Notes under the pieces: generated by a model
The model's database searches: none
The model's input: the letters and a program-made list of their open reading frames with translations, nothing else
What the model was told of the DNA's origin: nothing
Shown here: positions 32,019 through 41,058 of the stretch, one piece after another
Layout of the letters: every line of letters begins with the position of its first letter
How positions within the stretch are numbered: position 1 is the first letter of the stretch
Origin: Calditrichia bacterium
GTDB lineage: Bacteria > Calditrichota > Calditrichia > RBG-13-44-9 > J075
DNA length: 64,000 bases
NCBI GenBank assembly: GCA_028284445.1
Contig: JANQRS010000006.1
Span: forward strand, 62,001 to 126,000
Reading direction: 5' to 3'
Position numbers and translations under genes: made by a program

Positions 32019-33731
32019 CTAATCAACCATTTCCCCATCCTTCAGTTCAATCACCCGATCACAATGCGCCAGAATAGATGGCCGGTGAGCTATCACTAAT
32101 ACGGTTACACCACTGCCTGCTAATGCGCCAATCGCCTCAGCGATTTCCGCTTCGGTGTCTGCATCGAGATCGCTGGTGGCTTCGTCAAATACCAGTAGCT
32201 CCGCATCGCGATAGAGTGCACGGGCAATGGCGATGCGCTGCTGCTGTCCACCGGAGAGACGGGCTCCACCTTCCCCGATCTGACTGTTTAACCCAGCCGG
32301 CAAGTCGGCAATAAGCTTTGCCAATCCCGCTTGCTGGACTGCTCGCTGCAGCTTATCCTCGTTTTGCAACTCATGATCAACACCAAAGGCAACATTGTCG
32401 CGGATTGAAGCGTCCAGCAGGTAGGGTTGCTGCTGCACATAGCCGATTTTCTGCTGCCAGGCGCTGTCACGTTCAGGCGTTAATCCTTGACCGTCAATAA
32501 CAATGCTGCCGCCGTTTTCCGGCAATAACCGCAGGAGCAAATGAATCAGGGTTGTTTTTCCGACACCGGATTCACCGATAATCCCCAGCGTCTCGCCTTT
32601 CTTCATCGTGAAACTGACGCCGCGCAGCACCGGCTCCGGCGTATCCGGATATTGATAGACCAGATCTGAGACGACAATATCTCTTTCAAAGGGAATTGTC
32701 TCCTCCCCGACACCTTCTTGCGAACTAATCTCATGGATTTTGTCAGCAAGAATATCAATGGTGTAGCGAAAAGTGCGGATGTTCATCAATGCTGTGAAGA
32801 TGCGATTGAACGACGGCATCACGCGGTAGGCCGCAGCAGCAAAAAGCGTCAACAGCAAGATGGTTTCTTCGCGGGTATCAAGATTAAAAAGCCCATAGAT
32901 AACGATGATGATCATTCCAAATACGGCAACCACCTCAATCAGACGCGGCGGTAATAAGGTAATGGCATAATATGAGGCTAACTGATCATTGAGCTCTCGA
33001 CGCGCAAGCAAAAAGCGTTCGATGAACCATTCTTCCTTGTGGTAAAGGCGAATGTCCACATAACTGCGAATACTTTCCATCACCCGCTGGATGCTCTGCG
33101 GGCGTAGTTTTTCCGCCGCTGCACCAATTTCACGTAGCCGCCCCTTTTTCAGGAAGTAAATGGCACTCATTGCCGGGCCAAGCAGCAATATCAACCATAA
33201 GAAAATTTTTGCATCGAAGATAGCAATGCCGCCTAGAATCAGAACAGCTATTAGTCCCTCCGATAAAAGATTTAGCGTTCCCAGAATGATGTACACTGAA
33301 AATTCCACCGGCACGTGAATGGTATTTCGCAGCGTAATGCTGGAATTGGTCTGGGACAGAGTTTGAAACGGCTGGGCAAAAAATGATCGCATCATCTTCT
33401 CTGCCTGAGCCGTGGCAATAGCGTAGATATATTTTGCCTGCGTTTTGATGAGGCGATAAGCAACGAGATTCTTAATGACAAAAAGGGCAAATATCGCCAG
33501 CAAAATGACTACTATAAACGCTCGCTCACTATCGAGACCGAGCGACGCATAGATCGAATTCAGGATGGCATTTTCTGAAATCACCGCCGGATCAATCACC
33601 AGCAGAATCAGCGGTAGAATGGCTGCGAGGCTGAACACTTCCAGCACTGCCCCGACAAGGATGTAACCAACGTGCACAAAGAACAAGCGGCGGTGCGCTG
33701 CTGACAGTATCTGTAAAATCCGCTGCATCAT
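32019..33731 (-). CDS. ABC exporter (fused permease and ATPase)
   Basis: 570 residues from ATG 33731, four bases after the upstream methyltransferase stop; longer in-frame starts would overlap that gene deeply. Residues about 1-310 form the six-helix exporter domain; residues about 340-570 the ATPase with Walker A 'IIGESGVGKTTLIHLLL', Q-loop 'IGYVQQQPYLLDASIRDNV', signature 'LSGGQQQRIAIARALY', Walker B 'LLVFDEATSDLD' and H-loop 'VIAHRP'. Type IV half-transporters export lipids, lipid-linked glycans, peptides or small molecules. Last gene of the nucleotidyltransferase/radical SAM operon, so it probably exports that operon's product. Confidence 0.92.
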   Translation of the reverse strand: MMQRILQILSAAHRRLFFVHVGYILVGAVLEVFSLAAILPLILLVIDPAVISENAILNSIYASLGLDSERAFIVVILLAIFALFVIKNLVAYRLIKTQAKYIYAIATAQAEKMMRSFFAQPFQTLSQTNSSITLRNTIHVPVEFSVYIILGTLNLLSEGLIAVLILGGIAIFDAKIFLWLILLLGPAMSAIYFLKKGRLREIGAAAEKLRPQSIQRVMESIRSYVDIRLYHKEEWFIERFLLARRELNDQLASYYAITLLPPRLIEVVAVFGMIIIVIYGLFNLDTREETILLLTLFAAAAYRVMPSFNRIFTALMNIRTFRYTIDILADKIHEISSQEGVGEETIPFERDIVVSDLVYQYPDTPEPVLRGVSFTMKKGETLGIIGESGVGKTTLIHLLLRLLPENGGSIVIDGQGLTPERDSAWQQKIGYVQQQPYLLDASIRDNVAFGVDHELQNEDKLQRAVQQAGLAKLIADLPAGLNSQIGEGGARLSGGQQQRIAIARALYRDAELLVFDEATSDLDADTEAEIAEAIGALAGSGVTVLVIAHRPSILAHCDRVIELKDGEMVD

Positions 33732-33735
33732 GCCG

Positions 33736-34527
33736 TCAGTCAGCCGTTTTCTGTGTAAGGTGATAAAGAACATGGTCGCCGCCGAGGAGATCAGGCAGGT
33801 TTGAGGCAAGCGCCCGGTCCAGCGGTCTGAGCAAATTGTAAATTCCGCGCGCTACCGCCGAATTTGCATATTGATCGGGTGTTGGCAAAAGCGTAGCAAG
33901 ATTCACGGAGTTCAGCATTTTAAAATAGCTGGTGAAATCAGGACTGCGATAATAGCGGAAGGTCATGCCACCAGCAGTAGTGGCTTCTTTGCGAATAATT
34001 CGACGTGCGGCGCTGCGTAGTCGTAATCGGGCCAAATCCCCTATTGCAGAAAAGGCATGAAATGGCGGCATGGAGATGATGAACAAATGCCCGTCGGGGC
34101 TCAATAATTCAGATAGGCGATGCATGTCACCTTCAAAATCCGTCAGTGCATTCACCACGCCAAAATTCAGAATGATCAGGGGAAAGGTTTGCTCAGCAGT
34201 AAAACCCGAGAGATTGCTCACATGAAGCTTTGCATCCAGTTCTAACTGCTTTGCCCGCTGCTCAGCCAGCTTTATCATTCCGGCTGAAATGTCAATGGCC
34301 TCGACCTGCAGCTTTTGCTGGTGGTAAAATTCAAAATCGGAGCCCGGACCGCAGCCGACGTCCAGAATTGTCATACCGGGTTTCAGAAATGGGGCAATTT
34401 CGCGCTGCACGCGCTGCCGCTGATAAATACCGAGTGCATTTTGATTAAACTTGTCTTCATACTCCTTCGCATAAACATCGAAGGTTTCACGGATCAACGG
34501 AGCATCTTGCTTGGGCACCTCACTCAT
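33736..34527 (-). CDS. class I SAM-dependent methyltransferase
   Basis: 263 residues. Methyltransferase motifs: 'MTILDVGCGPGSDFEFYHQQ' (motif I), 'VEAIDISAGMIKLAEQRAKQ' (motif II), 'PLIILNFGVVNALTDFEGDM' (post-II) and 'LSPDGHLFIISMPPFHAFSA' (motif III), as in small-molecule C-, N- or O-methyltransferases of the ubiE/BioC type. The start overlaps the upstream radical SAM stop by 4 bp and its end is 4 bp before the exporter. It is likely to tailor the product of the two radical SAM enzymes. Substrate unknown. Confidence 0.9.
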   Translation of the reverse strand: MSEVPKQDAPLIRETFDVYAKEYEDKFNQNALGIYQRQRVQREIAPFLKPGMTILDVGCGPGSDFEFYHQQKLQVEAIDISAGMIKLAEQRAKQLELDAKLHVSNLSGFTAEQTFPLIILNFGVVNALTDFEGDMHRLSELLSPDGHLFIISMPPFHAFSAIGDLARLRLRSAARRIIRKEATTAGGMTFRYYRSPDFTSYFKMLNSVNLATLLPTPDQYANSAVARGIYNLLRPLDRALASNLPDLLGGDHVLYHLTQKTAD

Positions 34528-35912
34528 GTTCTTGCATCGGCCAATTGCTTGATTTTATAATCGCAGTATACCGAACGCAGTGAGTGATAAATCTGCTTCA
34601 AATGTTGTTCACGCTGGGCGCGCAACTGTTTCCTGCGGTATTCACTGGCCAGTTTCTTGATAGCAAATTGATAGAGTGGTCTGGTAAAACGTTCCTTGAT
34701 CTCCAATTCGCGCTGGAGATGATTGTCCCACTGCTTCGCATAAATGATTTTGTCCTGAATCTCATCGTAGAGGGTTGTGCCACGCAGGGGATAAGCAACG
34801 GTGGTCAAATAGATATCCGGCTGCTCATCTCGCACAAATTCGATAGTTTCATAGATATCGCGAATCTCTTCACCGGGATAACCAAACATGATAAAATAGC
34901 CGGACTGGATGCCATGCTTTTTGCACCATCCCGTCGCTTTGCTGACCTGCTCACGGGTAACGCCACGCGACATAGCATCAAGAATTCTTTGGCTGCCGGA
35001 CTCCGCACCAAACCAAATGCGATAACAGCCAAGTTCTTTCAACACCTCAACTAATTCTTCATCCAGCCGATCCGCACGGGAAATACACTCGAATGGGAGG
35101 CGCAATCCAGCTTCATTCATTATATCCCGAAACTTCAGCAACCAGCGTTTATTTACTGTAAATACGTCGTCAGCAAACCAAAGGTGGGTTGGCCGGTAAG
35201 TCTCAACGATGTCCTGGATTTCACGTACAACGCTTTCCGGTTTGCGGCGGCGATGGGTCCAGCCGTAAACCGAGTGACTGCACCATTTGCAAGTAAAGGC
35301 ACATCCGCGTGCGGTAATCAAGGATACCGACCGCTGACCATGATGGGTTTCCCAGGCATTCAGGTAAAGTTCCAAATCAATGGCGTCGCGAGCCGGCGCC
35401 GGATAGTGATCGAGATGACGTTTGCTAGCCTGACGCGGATTTTGAACAACTTCGCCATCGGCTGTTTTATAGCTCACGTTGGGGATATCCTGTAACGAAT
35501 GTTTATCTGCTTCTTCCAGGCGCTGCAATACGCTAATTAAGGCGTCTTCCCCTTCCCCGGAAATAATGATGTCCGCACCATAGCGCAGGAATTCTTCAAC
35601 CTGCGTAGAGGCATCCGGTCCACCTAATAACGCGATAATGTTATGCTGATTGCAGTAACGAATCAGCTTCATCACGTTGTATTTGGTCAGCAAATTACAA
35701 TGGATGCCCAGTATCGGTGGAGGCTCTGCCTCCAGGCGAGAGATGAGTTTATCAAACGAAGAAAAAGTGCTGTCAAAAACTTCCACCTCAACGTCATTTT
35801 CTCGCAGCCAGGCAGTCAAATACAGCAAACCCAGCGGTGGATAGGGCTTCATCACTTTCTGTTCGTGTGCATCTTCTTCTATGAAATATGTATGGGTCAA
35901 CAAAATCTTCAT
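34524..35912 (-). CDS. B12-binding-domain radical SAM enzyme (second of pair)
   Basis: 462 residues. The N-terminal cobalamin-binding-like Rossmann domain spans about 1-140 ('PYPPLGLLYLTAWLRENDVE', 'IIALLGGPDASTQVEEFLRY', 'GADIIISGEGEDAL'); the DxHxxG His-on motif is absent, as in most B12 radical SAM enzymes. The radical SAM barrel follows with C204-x3-C208-x2-C211 ('ARGCAFTCKWCSHSVYG') binding the [4Fe-4S] cluster, 'THLWFADDVFTVNKRW', and 'IWFGAESGSQRILDAMSRGV'. Such enzymes methylate unreactive carbons or catalyse other radical rearrangements in lipid, antibiotic and cofactor pathways. It lies 4 bp after its homologous neighbour. Substrate not deducible. Confidence 0.92.
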   Translation of the reverse strand: MKILLTHTYFIEEDAHEQKVMKPYPPLGLLYLTAWLRENDVEVEVFDSTFSSFDKLISRLEAEPPPILGIHCNLLTKYNVMKLIRYCNQHNIIALLGGPDASTQVEEFLRYGADIIISGEGEDALISVLQRLEEADKHSLQDIPNVSYKTADGEVVQNPRQASKRHLDHYPAPARDAIDLELYLNAWETHHGQRSVSLITARGCAFTCKWCSHSVYGWTHRRRKPESVVREIQDIVETYRPTHLWFADDVFTVNKRWLLKFRDIMNEAGLRLPFECISRADRLDEELVEVLKELGCYRIWFGAESGSQRILDAMSRGVTREQVSKATGWCKKHGIQSGYFIMFGYPGEEIRDIYETIEFVRDEQPDIYLTTVAYPLRGTTLYDEIQDKIIYAKQWDNHLQRELEIKERFTRPLYQFAIKKLASEYRRKQLRAQREQHLKQIYHSLRSVYCDYKIKQLADART

Positions 35913-35916
35913 GGTG

Positions 35917-37386
35917 CTATCCTTGTTGCCCGTCTGAAACCGGTTTCAGGAAGCGCTGCATCTGCCATCGGTAGCGGAGCATGCCCGGCAAATGCCGGTA
36001 TTGCGCTGCCAAACGCCGCAGGCGTTTCACGAAGGGTTGCGGGCGAAATAATGAGATAAATCCAAAATAGTGATGCGTATATTGATGCAAGGCGCGGTAA
36101 AAATCCGGATGATACTTGCCGGTAAACATCATCGCCAGGTCACCGCTGTCGCGCCAATTTTTCTTCTCCCCCATTGTAGAAACCACCTGCTCGTAAAAAG
36201 GGGTATCTTTCAGGGGATATGATACAGAAATACCAATATGATCCGGTTTGCATTCCTTCACCAACTGCAGGGTTTTGCGAATATCCTCGTAATCTTCACC
36301 GAGGTACCCATACTGCAGGAAGAAGCCGGTCTTCACGCCATACTTTCGCAGAGTGCGATTAGCGGTGCGGATTGTATCAACGGTTTCATCCTTATCCATC
36401 GCGTCAAGAATCTTTTGGGAACCGGATTCCACTCCCAGCCAAACTTCTTCACAGCCGGAGCGAGCCAGTCCGGCAGCCAATTCCTCAGTGATCAGATCAG
36501 CGCGATTTTGACACTTATAGGGAATGCGGCAGCCAAGCCGTTCCATCTCATCGGCGAATGCATCTATCCAACCGGGTTTGAGGGCAAATATGTCGTCAGC
36601 CACCCACAAATGCTCGGCCCCCATTTCTGTGGCCAGGAAGTGGAATTCGCGGGCGGCCCTCTCTGGCGGCAGAGCCTTATAAGATCGTCCATAAAGCGGT
36701 TTCGCGCACCAGTTGCAGCGAAATGGACAGCCATGCGAGGTAGCAACATTCAGCGAGAAATACCCATGCCGGCTACGCCACATCTCCTGATATGGTGTAA
36801 CATCCACCTTCTCCCAGGCAGGCATCGGCGATTCTTCCATTGGCAAATTTTTGCGAGCCTGCGGGTTTTGCACATGCTCACCATCCTTTAGATAAGAAAC
36901 GCCGTCCATAGCAAGAAAATGCTGGATGTCCTGATCTTGCGACCACTGCTGTAAAATATCCAAAACCACCTTCTCGGCATTTCGATGCACCACCAGATCA
37001 AAGCCGTTCTTGAGATAGTCGCCAGCTTGATCGGACGCATCTGAGCCATGGGCAATAAAGAGACCGGTCTTCTTGCTTCGTTGCAGCGTTTCGAATATCG
37101 TATCCCGCATATTTTCCAGGCACATCTTGGTAAGGAAGTTGAAATCATCATCATAGAGAATAAAAATGTCCGGCTGCACGCTGTTGATTTTCTGCGTCAA
37201 CGCCTGCCAATCGGGGTCAAACATGACATCGTGAAATTCGACATCCCAGCCAAAACGCTCCTGGATCCACGCTGACAGTTGCAAAGGCGCAAGTGGCGGA
37301 TAGGGTTTACCGTTATCCAATTCCTTGGCATCCAACTTTAGAAAATAGGAATGGCTGATAAGAATTTTGGGTTGAGCTGCAGTCAT
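35917..37386 (-). CDS. B12-binding-domain radical SAM enzyme (first of pair)
   Basis: 489 residues. Same layout as the following gene: cobalamin-binding-like domain at about 1-150 ('PYPPLAPLQLSAWIQERFGW', 'FIAHGSDASDQAGDYLKNGF'), then the radical SAM domain with C220-x3-C224-x2-C227 ('TSHGCPFRCNWCAKPLYG'), 'EHLWVADDIFALKPGW' and 'VWLGVESGSQKILDAMDKDE'. Shared motifs show the two arose from one ancestor, though they are well diverged. The C-terminal 80 residues ('MMFTGKYHPDFYRALHQYTH') match a common B12-radical SAM tail. The start overlaps the nucleotidyltransferase stop by 4 bp (ATGA). Perhaps the two act in succession on one substrate. Confidence 0.92.
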   Translation of the reverse strand: MTAAQPKILISHSYFLKLDAKELDNGKPYPPLAPLQLSAWIQERFGWDVEFHDVMFDPDWQALTQKINSVQPDIFILYDDDFNFLTKMCLENMRDTIFETLQRSKKTGLFIAHGSDASDQAGDYLKNGFDLVVHRNAEKVVLDILQQWSQDQDIQHFLAMDGVSYLKDGEHVQNPQARKNLPMEESPMPAWEKVDVTPYQEMWRSRHGYFSLNVATSHGCPFRCNWCAKPLYGRSYKALPPERAAREFHFLATEMGAEHLWVADDIFALKPGWIDAFADEMERLGCRIPYKCQNRADLITEELAAGLARSGCEEVWLGVESGSQKILDAMDKDETVDTIRTANRTLRKYGVKTGFFLQYGYLGEDYEDIRKTLQLVKECKPDHIGISVSYPLKDTPFYEQVVSTMGEKKNWRDSGDLAMMFTGKYHPDFYRALHQYTHHYFGFISLFRPQPFVKRLRRLAAQYRHLPGMLRYRWQMQRFLKPVSDGQQG

Positions 37387-38279
37387 GCCGGCACATCCGA
37401 TTTTATATCATTGTAGATCTTTTTGTAAACGTCCTGATGATTCACCCGGTTCAATTTGGCCGCACCTTCTGACAAACGAATACCACTACCAAACTCCGAT
37501 GGGTATTTGCGGGATAGACGAACAACATAGCGCTGATAGATTTTTCGATTCAGGCGATCGAATAAACCACCGAGGCTTCGGCGAAGCGTGCTCTTTTGAT
37601 TCTTTGACCTGGCGCTGCGCAGCAGATAAAAGTCATCGCGGATAACAGACGGTGCAGCATTGGGCAGGAAATCAAAAATCCACTGATTTTCAGCAATGAT
37701 TTGTTCTGACAACGTTGAGTCGATCAGGGGAATCATTTGTAAAATCTGGATGGCGGTATAGTAATCGTGCTGAGGAATATGTAACCGGGTTTCATCGACG
37801 AGATAATTGATACAAAAGAGCCCGCGTTTTCCCATGACCTTGCTGAACACAACCAATAGTACATAGCTTAGCCACAAGCGCCGCTTGCTGGTAACAACAA
37901 AAATATCAATATCATCTTTTTCCCGACAGGACTCAAAAGCATTGGCGCCGGTGAGGCCACAAAATGCAACGCCGGGCATTCGTGTCAGCCAACGTAGCTG
38001 CCGGCGGTTATCATCGAATAACTGTCGGCTCCAGGCGATTTTCGATTGATAGAGGGATTCCAAATTACGTGCAAAGAGGACGTCATTCGCAAGTGAAACC
38101 GCCCCACTTTTGTGCAATTCACCAAGGGCCGCATCGAAATCTTCGCGCGACATCTTTATTTTCAGGAAGCGATATGTCTGTTCAACCGTAAATGCACTGT
38201 CGAAGTAATGGGCCATATTGACGGTGGCCAATATTTCATTATGATGCAAATCGAGGTCTCCACATAAGAGTGATGACAA
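37383..38279 (-). CDS. nucleotidyltransferase-fold protein heading radical SAM operon
   Basis: 298 residues. Residues about 1-70 look like a winged-helix-type domain ('FTVEQTYRFLKIKMSREDFD', 'ALGELHKSGAVSLANDVLFA'). The core shows a Pol-beta nucleotidyltransferase-like motif: 'FCGLTGANAFESCREKDDID' (G-x-(T/S)G...D-x-D, Asp123/Asp125) then 'IFVVTSKRRLWLSYVLLVVF', and 'GLFCINYLVDETRLHIPQHD'. I recall uncharacterised proteins of this kind beside radical SAM and glycan genes. First gene of a five-gene coupled operon. A nucleotide-transfer role is inferred from the motif and is unproven. Confidence 0.75.
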   Translation of the reverse strand: MSSLLCGDLDLHHNEILATVNMAHYFDSAFTVEQTYRFLKIKMSREDFDAALGELHKSGAVSLANDVLFARNLESLYQSKIAWSRQLFDDNRRQLRWLTRMPGVAFCGLTGANAFESCREKDDIDIFVVTSKRRLWLSYVLLVVFSKVMGKRGLFCINYLVDETRLHIPQHDYYTAIQILQMIPLIDSTLSEQIIAENQWIFDFLPNAAPSVIRDDFYLLRSARSKNQKSTLRRSLGGLFDRLNRKIYQRYVVRLSRKYPSEFGSGIRLSEGAAKLNRVNHQDVYKKIYNDIKSDVPA

Positions 38280-38430
38280 TATATGATGTATCCTCTGTCC
38301 CCATGGAAATCGCCGCTTGCTTCACAGATACTTCTGCATCGTTGATTTAGGCAAACAGCGACCCTCTTCCCAACTTCTTACACTAATCTGCTTGAAAAGT
38401 GCTTTTGTCATAGAAGCTGCTTTCAAGTTT

Positions 38431-38505
38431 GTCATTTCCGCATGTATTTAGCGGAAATCCATTTTTACAAAATCTGGATTCCCGATAAAAGCATTCGGGA
38501 ATGAC
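38431..38505. repeat. 75-bp inverted-repeat element (GTCATTCCCG type)
   Basis: Left arm 38431-38460 begins GTCATTTCCGCATGTATTTA; right arm 38476-38505 ends GCATTCGGGAATGAC. The 30-bp arms are mostly complementary, with several mismatches, and enclose a 15-base AT-rich loop. Each arm is itself a small hairpin (TTTCCG...CGGAAA; ATTCCCG...CGGGAAT). This resembles the widespread 'GTCATTCCCGCATGCTTTTAGCGGGAATCC' repeat and the Neisseria dRS3 type (from memory). It lies in the 263-bp gap between the GT4 gene and the nucleotidyltransferase gene. Confidence 0.75.
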
Positions 38506-38542
38506 AAGGATAGGGCATATCGGCACACCCCTGAACACAACA

Positions 38543-39697
38543 CTAAACAGCAATCCGCTTCGAGGCATCTGCTCGACTATAGAGCGCCTCCATTTTCTTC
38601 AATATCGCACGGGCGCAATTTTGCCAGCTGAGTGGTTGAATCAAAGTGCTGAGATCCGGCGCCACATGGCTTTTATTGATACAATTTGCAATATGGTCTC
38701 CCCACTGCCGAATCGAAAGATGTTCGAAGATGCCCGGTTGAGTTCCCATGATTTCTGCGACAACCGCATTGCGATACAAAAATACCCGGCATCCTTCGCG
38801 CACGGCCTCCATTGGCGTAAAACCAAACCCTTCAAAGGAGGACATGTTGATAAATGCACTGCAATCCAGGTAATAACGTTTCAGGGTATCCACCGGTATG
38901 GAGGTTGCTAGCACAATATCCTGATTGAATTCCGATTTTCGAATGGTTTTTTTTAATTTCCGATAGCCGTTTGCCGGATGCCCAACCAGAATCAATTGAT
39001 GTGACAGTTGATATTCACTCTTGAGATAGTCAAACAGTTCGACAACCCGGGGCAAGTTTTTGCGCACCTCAAATGTATTCACAGCGAGAAAAAACGGACG
39101 ATCCCGCGTCACATCCGCTGGCGTAACGCTGGAAAGATGATCTGTCCCGGGATAAATGACCGACGTTTTACCATCCATTTCCGGGAAGAACTTCAAAAAA
39201 TCACGATTGGTTGCTTGCGAAACGGTAACAACGTGGTCAGACCGGCGTACGTATTGGCGAAGCTGGCGGCCAAAAAACAGTTGCTTAATGAGCGGATAAT
39301 AGCGCGGGAAACGCAAGAAACCGAGATCGTGAAAAGTATTGACGATTGTATAGCTTTCGCGCCGCGGTGGACACATATAGTGGGTGGCATAAAAAAGACG
39401 AATATTTTCTTTTTGAAGAAGAGCCGGTAATCGACGCTCGTAATTCAGCAGCTGTTCAGCTCGATTCCGAACTGGAACGGTAACAATTTTATCTCCCGGC
39501 TGCAGCATGGGTTCAAACAGTTCGCGATGGCCCGGTTTACAAACAATTGCCAGAGGAAGATTCCTCGGCAAGCCAAGTAAATGATGTGTCAAATGATATA
39601 TGTAGTAGGCTGCACCTGAGAAATGCGCAGGTAAGGGCAGACAGTCGATGGCGGCAAACTGTGACGGCGCAGTGGCAGAAGACATTACGATTTCCAT
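38543..39697 (-). CDS. GT4-family glycosyltransferase
   Basis: 384 residues. Acceptor-domain features: 'HFSGAAYYIYHLTHHLLGLP', 'YATHYMCPPRRESYTIVNTF' then HDLGF, and 'SDHVVTVSQATNRDFLKFFP'. Donor domain: 'SVIYPGTDHLSSVTPADVTR', 'FFLAVNTFEVRKNLPRVVEL', and 'CSAFINMSSFEGFGFTPMEA' with the E-x7-E region. This matches the mannosyltransferase-like GT4 group. Separated from the radical SAM operon by a repeat-bearing gap; it may still be co-transcribed. Substrates unknown. Confidence 0.9.
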   Translation of the reverse strand: MEIVMSSATAPSQFAAIDCLPLPAHFSGAAYYIYHLTHHLLGLPRNLPLAIVCKPGHRELFEPMLQPGDKIVTVPVRNRAEQLLNYERRLPALLQKENIRLFYATHYMCPPRRESYTIVNTFHDLGFLRFPRYYPLIKQLFFGRQLRQYVRRSDHVVTVSQATNRDFLKFFPEMDGKTSVIYPGTDHLSSVTPADVTRDRPFFLAVNTFEVRKNLPRVVELFDYLKSEYQLSHQLILVGHPANGYRKLKKTIRKSEFNQDIVLATSIPVDTLKRYYLDCSAFINMSSFEGFGFTPMEAVREGCRVFLYRNAVVAEIMGTQPGIFEHLSIRQWGDHIANCINKSHVAPDLSTLIQPLSWQNCARAILKKMEALYSRADASKRIAV

Positions 39698-39884
39698 AGT
39701 TATTCATTCGGTGGCTGGCGAGCTTTACCAGGTGGTATTTCTATGGAACTGGATTAGAACTTCCTATATCGGGCACCAAAAGTCAAGCCTTTTTCTTGGC
39801 TTAAGATCTGGAAAAGTATTATGTTAAGAGCACCTATTTTAAGGTTCTGTAACTTTTTTTACAAAACAGCAGGTATTGGGTTTG

Positions 39885-40802
39885 ATGAATGGCAAAGAGC
39901 CGGCAATTGTTCTTGAGAACATAACCAAACGCTATGCGCGTGACAGTCGGGCTGCGCTGCAAAATGTTTCCATGCAAATAGCAGATGGAGACCGAGTTGG
40001 CATTATCGGTGCAAACGGTAGCGGCAAGACCACGCTGATGCGCATCATTATGAATTTTATCCGTCCGGATGAGGGCATTGTAAAGGTATGTGGCTCTGAG
40101 AACCTTGAACAAGGGCGGGCAGCAATCGGATTTATCCCCGAGCGCCAGCAGGGTATGGAAAATTTCACGCCGCGAGAACTATTGACCACCGCTGCGAGAA
40201 TGCTGAATATGCCCCGCGCACAAATTGCAGATCGCGTCAACGAGTTGCTGCTCTATGCCGAGATTACCGATGCCGCAGACAATCTATTGGCCAGTTTTTC
40301 GAAAGGTATGTCGCAACGAGTTCAGATTTGTCTGGCAATCATTCATAACCCGTCTATTCTGCTTCTTGATGAAGCAATGTCGGGCCTGGACCCGGGCGGT
40401 CAGAAGACCGTTCGCGACCTGCTTCTGAAACTCAACAAGCAAACGCTGCTCTATGCTTCGCACAATCTTGAGGAAATAGAAACCTTTTGCGATAAGGTGG
40501 TTATTTTACACGAGGGAGAAATTGCGGAACGCCTGAGTCTCGCTGAACTGCAACAGGAAGTGAATCAATTTGATGTAGCGAATGCCGCGCTTCCTCTTAT
40601 TTCGAAGGCGCTGCCGGAAGCGTTCGAAACGCTACGCCAGAGGGACGGGCAAAGCCGCGTGCGATTTATCGCCAGTTCCGCGACACTCCATTCCCTCTTG
40701 AATGCCTTGAGTGATGCAGGATTTACGGTATCCCGCTTGAGATCAAAAAGCGTCCTTGAGGACATTTATCACCGATCATCTGCGCGCAGTGGAGTAACTT
40801 AG
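39885..40802 (+). CDS. ABC transporter ATP-binding protein without adjacent permease
   Basis: 305 residues from ATG 39885 (a TTG three codons earlier is possible). A complete ATPase: Walker A 'IIGANGSGKTTLMRIIMNFI', 'GFIPERQQGMENFTPRELLT', signature 'FSKGMSQRVQICLAII', Walker B 'ILLLDEAMSGLDPG', H-loop 'LYASHNLEEIETF'. The C-terminal 80 residues are like those of ABC-2-type drug/polysaccharide exporter ATPases. No membrane partner gene lies on either side, which is unusual; the permease must be elsewhere or lost. Confidence 0.9.
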   Translation: MNGKEPAIVLENITKRYARDSRAALQNVSMQIADGDRVGIIGANGSGKTTLMRIIMNFIRPDEGIVKVCGSENLEQGRAAIGFIPERQQGMENFTPRELLTTAARMLNMPRAQIADRVNELLLYAEITDAADNLLASFSKGMSQRVQICLAIIHNPSILLLDEAMSGLDPGGQKTVRDLLLKLNKQTLLYASHNLEEIETFCDKVVILHEGEIAERLSLAELQQEVNQFDVANAALPLISKALPEAFETLRQRDGQSRVRFIASSATLHSLLNALSDAGFTVSRLRSKSVLEDIYHRSSARSGVT

Positions 40803-41058
40803 TATTGTATTTCAGGTCTTTCTTTTTTAATCTTAAGAAACTCAGCCAAAAGTTTGTAATAAATAGTACGAACCGATTCGATATTTGCCCGTATAATTAG
40901 TAGAAGAACGAAGGAGAATTTCAAGAGAACTGAACACAACGAAAGTTTTAAAAGACCCAATTTGCTAAAAAAATCACAAGCCAATTTAATTCTCGAACTA
41001 TTTTGACGATTAAATGGGTTAGCAAGATGAACGTGAACGGCGATGCGAGGTTTGAATC

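Noticed and set aside
36238..36891. 217-codon plus-strand open frame
   Set aside because: Opposite the first radical SAM gene, which has intact cluster-binding cysteines.
32019..38279. Radical SAM operon as a RiPP cluster
   Set aside because: No short precursor-peptide frame, PqqD-like recognition domain or SPASM tail is seen; junctions are too tight to hide a peptide gene.
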